Assembly: GCA_946800325.1 (NCBI GenBank)
Contig: OX326957.1
Location: 64,707,570-64,771,569, forward strand
Direction: 5' to 3'
Length of the DNA: 64,000 nt
DNA from: Luzula sylvatica
Taxonomy: Eukaryota; Streptophyta; Magnoliopsida; Poales; Juncaceae
Part shown: positions 30,431 to 41,675 of the stretch, piece by piece
Layout of the letters: every line of letters starts with the position of its first letter
Numbering within the stretch: the stretch's first letter is position 1
Program-made: the position numbers and the translations under genes
The notes under the pieces: model-generated
The model's database searches: none
What the model was told of the DNA's origin: nothing
The model's input: only the letters and a program-made list of their open reading frames with translations

Positions 30431-31148
30431 ACTAAAAGTTTCAACCCTTGCCTGCACCGCCCTTGGACCTTGATTTCTTGCGAATCCCACCTTGAATCAT
30501 AATGACATCCCCAACAACTCTTTCCTTGGATTCCCCGGATGCCTTGAGTATCTCCGACTCAAAGTTCATGAGCATCCCATGGAGCTTGGGAATCGAATTT
30601 TTCATCGAATTCATGTGATAATTCATCACGAAAGTGGAGAAAATAGGTGGCAATGCACACAAAATCAAATCTTGTTAAGTTAACGGTGACACCTTCTCTC
30701 CCAACTGCTCGAGTCGATCTATCAGTGCTTGTACCTTTAACACATGAGTACTAACCGAAGATTCGTTAGGCATCTCTTACAGTTAACCAACTCCCTTCAA
30801 CGTATTGAACCTTTCAATACGTTCTTGCTCTTGGAACATTTCCTTAAGTGTTGCGTTAATCTCGTACGCATCAGAATCCTCAAATTGCTTCTGCAAATTT
30901 GCATTCATACATGCCAACATTAGGCATGTCACGTCATTTGACTCCATAAGTTTGTCAAATTCGGCTTTTACTAAAGCCTCAGCTTCAGGGCAAGGTTCCA
31001 CCAATTTCGTGTCCAACAAGTGACTCTGGCACTCTTAACTAAGAACAATTCTTAGGTTACGGTGCTAGTCAAGTTAGTTTTTACCCACTAGCTTTTCCCT
31101 TTCCAAGACCGATCTTCTCGACATGGAGTTGGTGTTGCTTGAAGACAT
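30431..31148 (-). pseudogene. Copia G gag, inverted and truncated
   Basis: On the minus strand the ATG at 31148 opens MSSSNTNSM. Later frames hold MESNDVTCLMLACMNANLQK, IERFNTLKG and MILCALPPIFSTFVMNYHMN then IPKLHGMLMNFESEILKASG. These match the gags of F and E segment by segment, with frameshifts between. Homology ends in the basic tail at about 30431. Confidence 0.75.
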
Positions 31149-31990
31149 GATTTCTACAACGAAAATTAAAGATGATTTACTAATTGTGCGTATTTATTCT
31201 ATATGCTTATATGAATGATATTAATTTGTGTTACTTTTATCAAAGTGACAACCCTTATATCGATTCGGGACTCCAAGTCCAATAACACCCCAAGACCCTT
31301 ATTTCACGATCATCTCACAAGTGACTTTAGCCGACAAGTGAGATCTCGCTATTTAGGTAGGATAAATCCAATCACATCCAGTGCGACTCTTGATCATTTA
31401 TAGGATTTTGGTCTCGAATCATGCCATATACAATCCGAGCTTCCGAGTGTGCATCCTATCTATGCGCGAACCCCAATTCGATTGGCTTGGACGGTTAAGT
31501 CACAACCATATCCACGTATCGTTCAATTGGAACAAATGTGCCGAACTTTGGCCTAAAACCACGTTTGTCCCCAAATTAACGTGTACATTTCATGTTGATA
31601 CATACAACATTGTGTGCTCGACTTTGGCCGGAAACCACGCAAAGTGTATTAGCAACCCGAAGGCCGTGGACATGGAAGGCATTTCCATGACTTAAATATT
31701 TAGGAAGGATTTTATTCATCAATATAATCATATTACATTGATTACCACAAGTTTTATTAATTATGAGAATTTATTAGCTTAATTTACACAAATTTTGATG
31801 TGTGTAGTCAAAAGCAAAATCAGTAATCCAGCAGACCTTCTGTTCGAATGAACCACCCTTGTCCGTTCGAACGGACGAAAGCCTTAATTTTGGATCAAAT
31901 CCAGGGGACACTCCGTTCGAACAAACACCCAGTTCCGTTCCAACAAATCAAGTTGTACAACGTTCGTTCGAACGCAAGACAATCTCTGGT
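31149..31990 (-). mobile_element. Copia G leader with TTCGAA-type palindromes
   Basis: The sequence upstream of the inverted gag is collinear with the leaders of F and E, including GGCCAAAGTCG-type repeats and the ATCCTACCTAAATAGCGAGAT landmark. Palindromes occur at 31839-31854/31861-31876 and 31911-31926/31933-31948, both pairs 22 bp apart, plus a single unit near 31959. One unit is a perfect GTCCGTTCGAACGGAC. Confidence 0.75.
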
Positions 31991-32026
31991 AGTCTTCAAT
32001 TATTTAGTTTTTTTAGGACAACATTT

Positions 32027-34575
32027 GAATATTTTGCTCGCGTCATACATCACTTTTTGGCATTTTAAATAAACTTTTGATAAATATAAATTTATGTGTG
32101 TTAGTCTTCTGTTACAGAGTATTTTGCAAACAACATGAAAATTGAGTATTTAGCTCGTGTTACACTTCAATTCTGACATTTTAAAAAAAATATGATAATT
32201 GGTTTTTCTAAGGTATTTGACTTCACTTTTTGCATTTCTAATATTTTTTTAAAAGAATAGAAATATGTGTTTGTTAGTCTTCTTTTACAGAGTATTTTGA
32301 CGACAACACAAAAATTGAGTATTTTGCTCTTGTTACACTTCAATTCTGACATTTTTTACAAAATAAGATAATTGGTCTTTTTTGAAAGTGTTTGACTTCA
32401 ATTTTTTGCATTACAAAGAAACTTTTGAAAAAATATAAATTTGTGTGTGTTAGTCTTCTGTTACGGAGTATTTTGAGGACACCATGAAAATTTAGTTTTT
32501 TGCTCGTGTTACACTTCAATTTTGACATTTTTAGAAAATAGGATTATTGGTTTTTTCTAAAGTGTTAGACTTCACTTTTCGCATTTCAAATAAATTTTTG
32601 AATGAATAGAAATTTGTGTGTGTTAGACTTATTTTTGGAGTATTTTGACGACACCACGAAAATTGAGTATTTTGCTTGTGTTACGCTTCAATTCTGACAT
32701 TTCAAAAAAAAAAAAGATAATTGGTCTTTTCTGAAGGTGTTAGACTTCACTTTTTTGCATTTTAAAGAAACATTCGAAAAAAATGAAATTTGTGTGTGTT
32801 AGTCTTCTGTTACGGAGTATTTTGAGGACAACATGGAAATTTAGTATTTTGCTCGTGTTACCCTTCAACTTTGACATTTTTAAGAAAATAGGATAATTGG
32901 TTTTTCGAAGGTGGTAGACTTCACTCTTTGCATTTCTAATAAATGTTTGAAAGAATAGAAATTTGTGTGTGTTAGTCTTCTTTTACGGATTATTTGAACG
33001 ACAACTCGAAAATTGAGTATTAGCTCGTGTTACACTTGAAGTCTGACATTTTTTAGAAAATAGGATAATTGGTCTTTTTTGTAGGGGTTAGCTTTCACTT
33101 TTCGCAATTCTAAGAATTTTTGGAAAGAAAAGAAATTTGTGTGTGTTAGTCTTCTTTTCGGAGTATTTTGACGACAACACAAAAAATGTGTATTTTGCTC
33201 GTGTTACACTTCAATTATAACATTTTTTGAAAAATAGGATAATTGGTCTTTTCTTAAGGTGTTAGACTTCACTTTTTTGCATTTTGAAGAAACTTAGGAC
33301 AAAATTGAAATTTGTGTTTGTTAGTCTTCTGTTACGGATTATTTTGAGGACAACATGAAAATTTAGTATTTTGCTCGTGTTACCCTTCAACTTTGACATT
33401 TTTTAGAAAATATGATAATTGTTATTTTAAGGTATTTGTTTCACTCTTTCGTTTCTAATAAATTTTTGAAAAATAGAAATATGTGTGTGTTATTCTTCTT
33501 TTACGGAGTATTTTGACGACAACACGAAAATTGAGTATTTTGCTCTTGTTACACTTCAGTTCTGTCATTTTTTACAAAATAGGATAATTGGTCTTTTTTT
33601 AAAGTGTTAGACTTCAAATTTTTGCATTTCAAAGAAACTTTTGAAAAAATATAAATTTGTGTGTGTTAGTCTTCTGTTACGGGGTATTTTGAGGACAACA
33701 TGAAAATTTAGTTTTTTGCTCGTGTTACACTTCAATTTTGACATTTTTTTAGAAAATTGGATTATTGGTTTTTTTGAAAGTGTTAGACTTTCTTTTTGCA
33801 TTTGAAAGAATTTTTTGAATGAATAAAAATATTTGTGTGTTAGACTTTTTTTCGGAGTCTTTTGATGACAATATGAAAATTGAGTATTTTGCTCGTATTA
33901 CACTTCAATTTTGACACTTCTAAAAAAATAGGATAATTGGTCTTTTCTGAAGGTGTTAGACTTTACTTTTTTGCATTTTAAAGAAATTTTAGAAAAAATT
34001 GAAATTTGTGTGTGTTAGTCTTCTGTTACGGAGTATTTTGAGACATGAAAATTTAGTATTTTGCTCGAGCTACCCTTCAACTTTGACATTTTTTACAAAA
34101 TTGGATAATTGGTCTTTTCTGTAGGTGTTAGACTTCACTATTTTGCATTTTAAATAAACTTCTGAAAAAATTAAAATTTGTGTATGTTAGTCCTCTGTTA
34201 CAGAGCATTTTAAATGAACTGCGATTTAGTATTTGCTCGTGTTACACTTCAATTTTTATATTTTGTAGAAAATAGCATAATTGTTTTTTTTTTTGAAAGT
34301 GTTAGACTTCATTTTTAGCATTTCTAATAGATTTTTTTTTAGATTAGAAATATGTGTGTGTTACTCTTCTTTTACGGTGTTAGACTTCACTTTTTGCATT
34401 TCAAAGAAACTTTTGAAAGAATAGAAATTTGTATGTGTTAGTCTTCTTTTCGGAGTATTTTGACGACAACCCAAAATTGAGTATTTCGCTCGTGTAACGT
34501 TTCAATTTTGACATTTAAAAAAAGAAGAAGATAATTCGTCTTTTTTTAAGGTCTTAGACTTCAATTTTTGCATTT
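32027..34575. repeat. Satellite-like array, ~174-bp monomers of two alternating types
   Basis: The landmark TTAGTCTT recurs at 32101, 32274, 32450, 32623, 32799, 32972, 33146, 33321, 33490, 33666, 33840, 34015, 34187, 34361 and 34439. Steps are 173, 176, 173, 176, 173, 174, 175, 169, 176, 174, 175, 172, 174 and a truncated 78. Type A monomers read CTTCTGTTACGG then GAGGACAACATG; type B read CTTCTTTTACGG then GACGACAACACG. They alternate mostly A-B, giving a dimer of about 349 bp. No coding capacity. It adjoins the leader of copia G. Confidence 0.88.
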
Positions 34576-35657
34576 CTAGAATCGAAAATAATAAATATAT
34601 TGTTCATGTTGTCCCTAGATGTCCTGGAGGCTTTTGTGCGGAATTTCTAAACCTAATAAAACTTATGTAACTATTTAAATATGTAAATATCAGATCACTT
34701 TTAGAGTACATATTGTGCTAATTAACAAAGTACTTATAAATAAATAAATGATTAAGATTAAAGGTCGAATAAATAAATAAATAAATAAAAGAAAAGCGAG
34801 AAAACCGACAAAAAATAAACTGAACAAAAGAAGAAGAAAGAAAAAATAAGTACGATCAAGAAACCAGATAAAAAGAAATAAATAAAATAATAAATAAAAG
34901 TACAAGTACCGGAAAGTAAATTAAGCAATTTGTGCACAATAAACCCTGGTCAACGAATGGATACGTGACTTGTCAATGACTCGAGCAATTATAGTTGAGG
35001 CGGTTTAGATTCGCACGCAAATACAGTGGGGGTAGCGAGGAAATATCAAGTTTCTCAAGAAGAAACGAAAAAGAATTAAACCCGAATAATTGAAATAAAG
35101 TAAATATAAAAGATAAAGATATGATACCGGATATGATAGCGGAGTTCGAAGAAACGGTGCTCATGTCTCCGGGAAATAGTTCTCGCTGTGACGAGAGAGC
35201 GTGACGAATCTCTTATAATGATTCATATTATAATAAAGATTAACAAGGACGTAGAGCTTTTACATAACAAATTGGCTCCACAAAGCAACGGATATAACAA
35301 CTATCCAAGCAACCACTTGATCCCTCAAAGAACGCTCTATAGATTAATGCTACTATCAAATAATATTGAATACAACAACATCTAGCCTAACAATGGAGCT
35401 ATTAAACTATACTCACAACAATGGTTACTAGAATTTAAAATTTTAGCTAATAAAAGTGTAAATTCTAAATGGGAGTGCTCCCCTATTTATAGTGGGTTAG
35501 GAAAACCGGGAGCACCCCCACCCACAAATCAATCCTAAAATCAAGGCTCCAAATAGGTCGGAGCCTCAGGAGATTTGAAATTCGAAAGCCCCTGAAATAT
35601 GCCTAAAATCCCCCCAAGCTATTGGAGGCGCCCCCAACTTGTCATGCACATTGGGCT
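34576..35657 (-). mobile_element. Probable LTR relic of an unassigned retrotransposon
   Basis: On the minus strand, CACTATAAATAGGGGAGC is followed by about 500 bp of leader-like sequence including a run of CCCGGAGACATGAGCACCG then TTCTTCGAACTCCG, a phrase style I associate with the 3' ends of plant LTRs. No coding part and no second LTR were found. The reading frames across this stretch are short and domain free. The call is tentative. Confidence 0.35.
35487..35496 (-). promoter_or_regulatory. TATA box of the putative LTR
   Basis: TATAAATAGGGG lies on the minus strand near 35485-35497 in an otherwise GC-mixed context, a strong match to a plant TATA box. Confidence 0.5.
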
Positions 35658-35665
35658 GTTGGAGG

Positions 35666-37050
35666 TAGTGTAGTGCCAAAACCCGTAAGGGTCCCGCCCG
35701 ACCTGACCCGCCCGGGATTTTGACCCGCCCGACCCGCCCGTTTGGCAAACGGGTTGAAACCCGACGGGTCAACGGGTACGGGTCCAAGGGCGGGTTTCAA
35801 CCAATGGTTACCACTAAACCCGTGTAAACCCGCCCGTTTGGCAAACCCGTCACTGTGCAACCCGACCCGACCCGCCCGTGCACCCGCCCGACCCGTACTG
35901 TTCACTGTTTACTATTCACTATTCACTATTTACTGTTCACTATTCACTGTTCACTATTTAACGCTCCAAAACACTGTTTAACGCTCCAAAACACTGTATA
36001 ACGCTCCAATTTTTACCCCTATAAAATCCCCCAACCTCCAATTCATTAATTCACACAACCAATTATCAATCTCTCATATTCTCTACACTCAAACTCTCAT
36101 ATTCTTATTTTAAAGCTCTAAATATTTTTTATATTTTATTTAAATTCGTTTATATAAAAAAAATCCAAAAAAAATAGTTATATTAGTTATTTAGTTATAT
36201 TTAGTTGTTGGAGGTATCCTAAAAAAATCTCAAAAATTCGACATCGCTTGGAAAAATTTGAGGTATGAAGGTCCAATCTTATTATTTATTTTTCTTAATA
36301 TAATTTTATTTTTGGATTTTTATAGATTTTTTTTATTCGGATTTTTATTTATTAGGAGAGAAATAGTTATATGCTTACATTTTGTAATTAAAAAATGTTA
36401 ACTAAAATTGTTTGTATAACTTTTTTGGAATAATATTTTTTGTAGTGAAAAATGGCATCTCCATCTAACAACAACCCTCAAAACACGTTTGATTCAAACA
36501 ACGAAGAATTTGGACGACGATTAAGCGATGCTATTTTCGGTGATACAAGCAATTATCCACAAAAATGATGAACAATTAAAAAATATAAAAATATAAAAAT
36601 GATGAACAATTAAATAATGCAAAAAATATAAAAATTATGATAAATTAGATTTTAAAATTTTATTCCCATAATTTATCATTTAATTAAGATGATTTATCAC
36701 ATATTAAGATTTAATATATAATATAATTTAATAAAGGAGGAGAGTAACTTTTTTTCATATTGAAATTTGTTTTCTTATTTTTTTCAATTTTTTTTCAATT
36801 TTTTCAATTTTTTTTTAATTTTTTTTCAAATTTTTTTTTTTTTTTTAAAATCACTATTCACGCCGGGACCCGCCCGGGACCCGTCTCGCCCGCCGGGTCT
36901 AACGGCGGGTTTTCCCCATCCCTCCAAACCCACCCGCCCAAACCCGCACCCGTCACACCCGCCAAACCCGCCGACCCGCACCCGTCTAGACCCGCACCCG
37001 CCACACCCGTTTGGGCTCAGGACCCGACCCGCACCCGTGGCAACACACTA
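35666..37050. mobile_element. Non-autonomous hAT element, 1385 bp, CCCGCC-rich ends
   Basis: A perfect 8-bp target duplication, GTTGGAGG, flanks it at 35658-35665 and 37051-37058. The ends read TAGTGTAGTGCCA and, reversed, TAGTGTGTTGCCA. Both subterminal regions (35690-35905 and 36860-37045) are crowded with ACCCGCCCG/CGGGTTT motifs. A run of TTCACTATTCACTG-type 7-10-bp repeats lies at 35896-35960. The interior is AT rich with a small ORF at 36452. Confidence 0.88.
36452..36568 (+). pseudogene. Truncated hAT transposase start (38 aa)
   Basis: The short frame MASPSNNNPQNTFDSNNEEF then GRRLSDAIFGD resembles the Asn-rich N-termini of plant hAT transposases, which precede the BED zinc finger. 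A TTTGTAG acceptor-like site is just upstream. It stops after 38 residues, where internal deletion has removed the rest. Identification as a transposase remnant is inference from its position inside a hAT element. Confidence 0.4.
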
Positions 37051-37139
37051 GTTGGAGGCATCCCCAAACTGACTAACCATGTTATATAATTAATGATGTC
37101 TAAATTTGTAGGCAAAATAGCATGTGTATCTTTATTAGG

Positions 37140-37355
37140 ATTGTGAATATTGTTTGAACTTTGATGTTGGTTCGATAATCGTTCAAATTCTTATTGAACA
37201 TGTTCGTTTCGGTTCGATAAGAAAACTAACGGAACTCGAACATGAATATATTCGTTCAAAATTCGAACGAATTAAACTCGAACAATAAGAAAATATTCAA
37301 AACTGATAACAAACCGAACTCGGTTATAATTTGGTTCGTTCGAATTCGATTCGTT

Positions 37356-37429
<74 letters not shown>

Positions 37430-37640
37430 TGTCAGCCTACCTTACAGTCCTTGCTGCTGTGCGGAAGATATAAAAATATTATGCAGACTGGCCCATTTAA
37501 TGAACTTAAGATGAGAAAATCAAATAAAATTTTCTCTTCAGGCCTTATTTCATTATTTGGTCTTTATAGCCCAAAAAAAAAAATTCAACATGTCAATAAC
37601 ATATGCAATCGTGATTTTAAGATGAGGAAATTGACCACAA
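37140..37640 (+). repeat. Direct repeat, left copy
   Basis: GAACTTTGATGTTGGTTCG, TCGTTCAAATTCTTATTGAA, CAGCCTACCTTACAGTCC and CTTAAGATGAGAAAATCAAA recur in the same order at 43740-44350. A (TA)n microsatellite at about 37361-37428 is present only in this copy. CGAAC/GTTCG motifs are dense near 37200-37350. It could be a segmental duplication or the paired ends of one old element. Confidence 0.65.
37361..37428. repeat. (TA)n microsatellite
   Basis: About 34 uninterrupted TA units. Reading frames over it (Tyr/Ile repeats) are not genes. Confidence 0.9.
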
Positions 37641-38074
37641 TTTTATTATATTACAATACTTTAAAAATCTTATACTATATTTACTTGTCCATAACTCTTT
37701 GGATTTGACATACATTTTAGAAGATTAGTCGTCGATTCGTTCCATAATCAAATGGTAATTGATTACCACAATTTGACGCATACCAGTGTGTAAAAATATG
37801 ATTTTCATGTACCATCATCACTTTAATATTTCATGTAGTTGCTTTGTATTTTTCATTTTATGCAGTTATGTAATATGTAATATTGATTATGTAGATTACT
37901 AAAGGGAAAAGAAAAAAAAAGATGTAGGGCGTGTTTGCTAGGTCAGTTTTGTGTAGCAGCAGGAAGCTCATAGTTGCAGGAAACCAATATATGAATATCA
38001 GGAAACTATGGTAGCATGAAAATGCAAAAACTGCGAGTGTGGGATGTTTAAAAGGTGTTTGATGAAAACCTATG

Positions 38075-38134
<60 letters not shown>

Positions 38135-38400
38135 ATTCTTATTTCTAAATACATTTTAAATTATTTTCAACCATTAAATTAAATGATACATACATTTATA
38201 TGCAATTGCACACCAGAGCTTTTGGTACAATTATATTAAGCCATTAATTTATTGAGTAAAAAAAATCATGTGAAAAAACACAAATTTAAATCATACTAAT
38301 ATCAAATACATGTGATAATTATATGATCAATGATCGAAGGCAGCTCGAATTCTTCTACTACTTGCTGCGGAGTAGGATCTTCATTGGCTGCTCGAATTTC
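37641..38400. repeat. Spacer with (GTT)n microsatellite at about 38077-38132
   Basis: About 18 TTG/GTT units lie at 38077-38132; the rest is AT-rich spacer with no supported gene. Confidence 0.7.
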
Positions 38401-38406
38401 TAAATA

Positions 38407-38408
<2 letters not shown>

Positions 38409-38482
<74 letters not shown>

Positions 38483-38499
38483 TTCTACATTTTTATTAT

Positions 38500-38543
<44 letters not shown>

Positions 38544-38560
38544 TTCTACATTTTTATTAT

Positions 38561-38613
<53 letters not shown>

Positions 38614-38849
38614 TTCTACATTTTTATTATGTATTATTTTTTTATTATGTATTATTATTATTATTATTATTTTCTACATTTTTATTATGTATTATTTTTT
38701 TATTATGTATTATTTAATTATTATTATGTATTATTATTATTATTATTATTATTATTAAAATAATTATTTCTTATTACAATTATTATCATTTATTGTTATT
38801 AATAATTGCTAAATACATCACTATTACTATTATTATTAATTTCTAAATA

Positions 38850-38883
<34 letters not shown>

Positions 38884-38902
38884 GTTGTTGTTGTTGTTGT
38901 TG

Positions 38903-38938
<36 letters not shown>
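38409..38938. repeat. Compound (ATT)n microsatellite block
   Basis: Four to six long (ATT) runs are interrupted by the same linker, TTTCTACATTTTTATTATG, which recurs at about 38483, 38543, 38615 and 38676. It ends in a mixed (GTT)/(ATT) run. The array shows that a larger unit (ATT run plus linker) has been duplicated, not only the triplet. The 142-residue Ile/Tyr/Leu frame here is spurious. Confidence 0.85.
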
Positions 38939-39021
38939 GGGAAATTTTGAATAGTAGACGAGAATAAGTTCGGAATACCGGAAATAGCCAACTTAGTTTG
39001 GAAATTTGGATTCTAACACTA

Positions 39022-39137
39022 TCGACTTTTGAAAAGTCGAGAGCATGGAAAACTTTCGACTTTTCAAAAGTCGAGACCTTGTTGTTTCCTAATTAATCTG
39101 TTAACTCTGTTAAACCTGTCGACTTTTCAAAAGTCGA
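39022..39137. repeat. Three 19-bp palindromes TCGACTTTT-N-AAAAGTCGA
   Basis: The units are at 39022-39040, 39056-39074 and 39119-39137, each a perfect inverted repeat of 9-bp arms around a single base (G or C). Spacers are unrelated. I see no coding or transposon context that explains them. Confidence 0.85.
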
Positions 39138-39158
39138 GTGTTTCACTTCCCGAGACAC

Positions 39159-39349
39159 AGTATTACCGACGACCCGTCGCAGAAGACCCAGTATTACCGA
39201 CGGCCCGTCGCAGAAGACCTCATCACTGTACAGCTCCAGTATTACCGACGGCCCGTCGCAGAATACCCCATCACGTACAGAGCCAGCTGCCCAGTATTAC
39301 CGACGGCCCGTCGCAGAAGAATGTATTACCGACGGCCCGTCGCAGAAGG
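39159..39349 (+). repeat. Five dispersed copies of a unit containing CGACGGCCCGTCG
   Basis: Units of about 24-28 bp of the form GTATTACCGACGGCCCGTCG followed by CAGAAGA start near 39160, 39191, 39239, 39294 and 39323. Each holds the 13-bp palindrome CGACGG-C-CCGTCG (the first is CGACGA-C-CCGTCG). Spacers differ in length and sequence. The fifth unit runs directly into the fold-back arm at 39342. Confidence 0.85.
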
Positions 39350-39516
39350 CGGTATGCCTATTTGTGTCATTTGCTGGCTGGAGAAAGACGATATTTTGAG
39401 AAAACTATTTGTGTCATTATCAAATACAAGTCCTTCTATTTGTGTCATTTAAGCTTTCTCAAAATATCGTATTTCTCCAGCCAGCAAATGACGCAAATAG
39501 ACATACCGTCTTCTGC
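39342..39516. repeat. Fold-back: 65-bp inverted repeat with 45-nt loop
   Basis: The left arm 39342-39406 and right arm 39452-39516 are reverse complements with five mismatches, two of which would be G-U pairs in plus-strand RNA. The loop itself contains two more ATTTGTGTCATT copies. An RNA from either strand would form a long near-perfect hairpin, like a young MIR-type or siRNA precursor. No known mature miRNA is recognisable. Confidence 0.85.
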
Positions 39517-41667
39517 AACAACATTGATTTCATGTAGTGTATTTACTTCAGAAATAAATAAATTCTAAATTAAAAAATTCATATTCCTTCAAATTTATTA
39601 AATTAAATTACAACAATTAATGAAATTTTGATTATCTTATGTATTAGTCCATGTATTAGTTAAAATAAAACACTTGAATTTCAAAAAAGGCCAAATACCA
39701 TCTCAATATTTGTAATATAATTATTTCATTTCAACGTGGATAAAAAAAAGACATGGTGGGACCCATCATATGTTACTTGTTTATGTATATTTGACACCTT
39801 TCCTGCCTTTCCTACTTGAAAAATCTACTCAGACCTCATTTTTCAAAACTTGTCAGAATGATCCCTATTTGCTTGTTTTGGCGCAGCATTCCTGGTTTTT
39901 GTTGGTTCACAAATGCATGACCGAACGGTTGATTTTGCATTCCATGGGAACTTGAGTTTCCTAGCCAATCCATGATCAAAAACCAATCCTCCGAACAGGC
40001 CCGTAATAGATTGTCTTTAAATATGGATGTAATGAAGTGTGGATCACATGGTTTGGGCCGTTTAGGAGAAAGGAAAGGAGGCACGAAATAGTTGGCTACA
40101 AAAGTCTGCTAAGCAAAGTAACATATATAAAATTACAGTTAGATGGGCCAGCTAGATTTTATGTATCCAATGACGTGGGGTCTATCTGCTCGGTTTTACC
40201 AACAACAAAAAAACGTTCTTCGATACTGTTTTTTTATATATTTTTTTCTTTTTGAGAAATTTGCTGATTAATATGAGGTTTGTTATATAATTACCATCGG
40301 CTAAGAATATCGTCACACTAATTATCAAATGTGCTGAAATGTAATATTACTAGGATAATACCCGCGCTTCGCTGCGAACATATTAATATTATTTTAATAA
40401 ATTTGTATTGAAAATATATGTACTTATAATTTACGCGAAAATATGAAGAAATTTAAATTGGTACATAATAAGAGTGTTTTCGTACTATATTTTGATTTTC
40501 TTTTTCTTTTTGATAAAACCAACATCACATATGGCGAGTAAATAATTATTATCATTAACTTTTCTATTACATCTACAAATATTATTTTACCAAGCAGATG
40601 ATTATTATGTTATCCATCGTCATCATGATTTTTTAATAATATATGTAAGCTCACATCAGTTCATAAATATCTAATAATAATGATGATCCACGCTTGAAAA
40701 ATAATCAACTAATAAAAACAAATTAATTGTTTCGAAATAAATTGGGGATCATCCCTTTCAAAAAAAAAAACTTTGCTGTATATATTGGTGGTTAAATTAT
40801 CATATTTGACCTAATTTCTTTTGATAATACTTGCGAGGATTTTCAGGTTTTGGGCCCAAAAATCTCTTTTGCGAAGTTATTCGGAACAGGAATTGGTTTT
40901 GGATTGTACATGTTTTGAATTGTACAAATTAGAATTTGGTCATTCAAATTGGATAGATAAATGTGTAATTGGAGATTTTGGATTTTTGTACTTGAAAATA
41001 ATCATCGGATAAATATATGACATGATATATTTCATGACATGACACCATATGTCATGTCGTATTTGATGAAATGACAATATAAATTATTATTTTTATGAAT
41101 TTATTAAATATGAATCTAGATTTAATAAATTCATATTTGATGACATGACAACATAAATTTATGTTATGTCATATTTAATGGATTCACAAATAATACCTCA
41201 AGAACTAATTCATATTTAACAATATATTAGTATTTAATAGATACATAAATTAAATAATTTATGTTGTCACGACATTAAATATCGAATGTCAATAGTTGTC
41301 ACATCATAAAATATGTCATGTCATATGTTACTATATCACAACTGAATGGTCCAATCATTAGGTATGGATGAAAGCAACCAATTGAACAAAATTAAAAATA
41401 TAGGTTGGGGAGGCCTGATTGGACAAATTAAAAAGATAAGGAATTTGATTAACCAAATTAAAACATTAGGGACTTGATTAAACTTTGATGAATAGTAAAA
41501 GACCAAAAATAGACATTTCTCAATATTTTATGACTTATCTCATAATGATCATATCTATATATTTCATGATTAATACATATTTTTGTACCCACATATAATT
41601 ATATTGACATATAATATAATTTTACAAAAAACATGACAACATCATTATATCATTGTTATTCAGAATA
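39517..41667. other. Intergenic DNA; fragment of a TACCCGCGC-type repeat
   Basis: Near 40353-40376 ATAATACCCGCGCTTCGCTG resembles the end of a common plant dispersed repeat, but I cannot place it. The rest is AT rich. ORFs at 39770, 39836, 40037 and 40821 are short and without domains. Confidence 0.4.
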
Positions 41668-41675
41668 GTTAAAAC

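Noticed and set aside
36760..37089. 109-residue Phe-rich then Pro/Arg-rich frame
   Set aside because: It spans a T-rich tract and the ACCCGCCCG subterminal repeat of the 1385-bp hAT element.
38330..38758. 142-residue Ile/Tyr/Leu frame
   Set aside because: It is the (ATT)n microsatellite read as protein.
39029..39568. 179-residue frame with repeated PTARRR motifs
   Set aside because: The repeats come from the CGACGGCCCGTCG units and the fold-back arm; other frames over the same repeats are also open, so no coding selection is evident.
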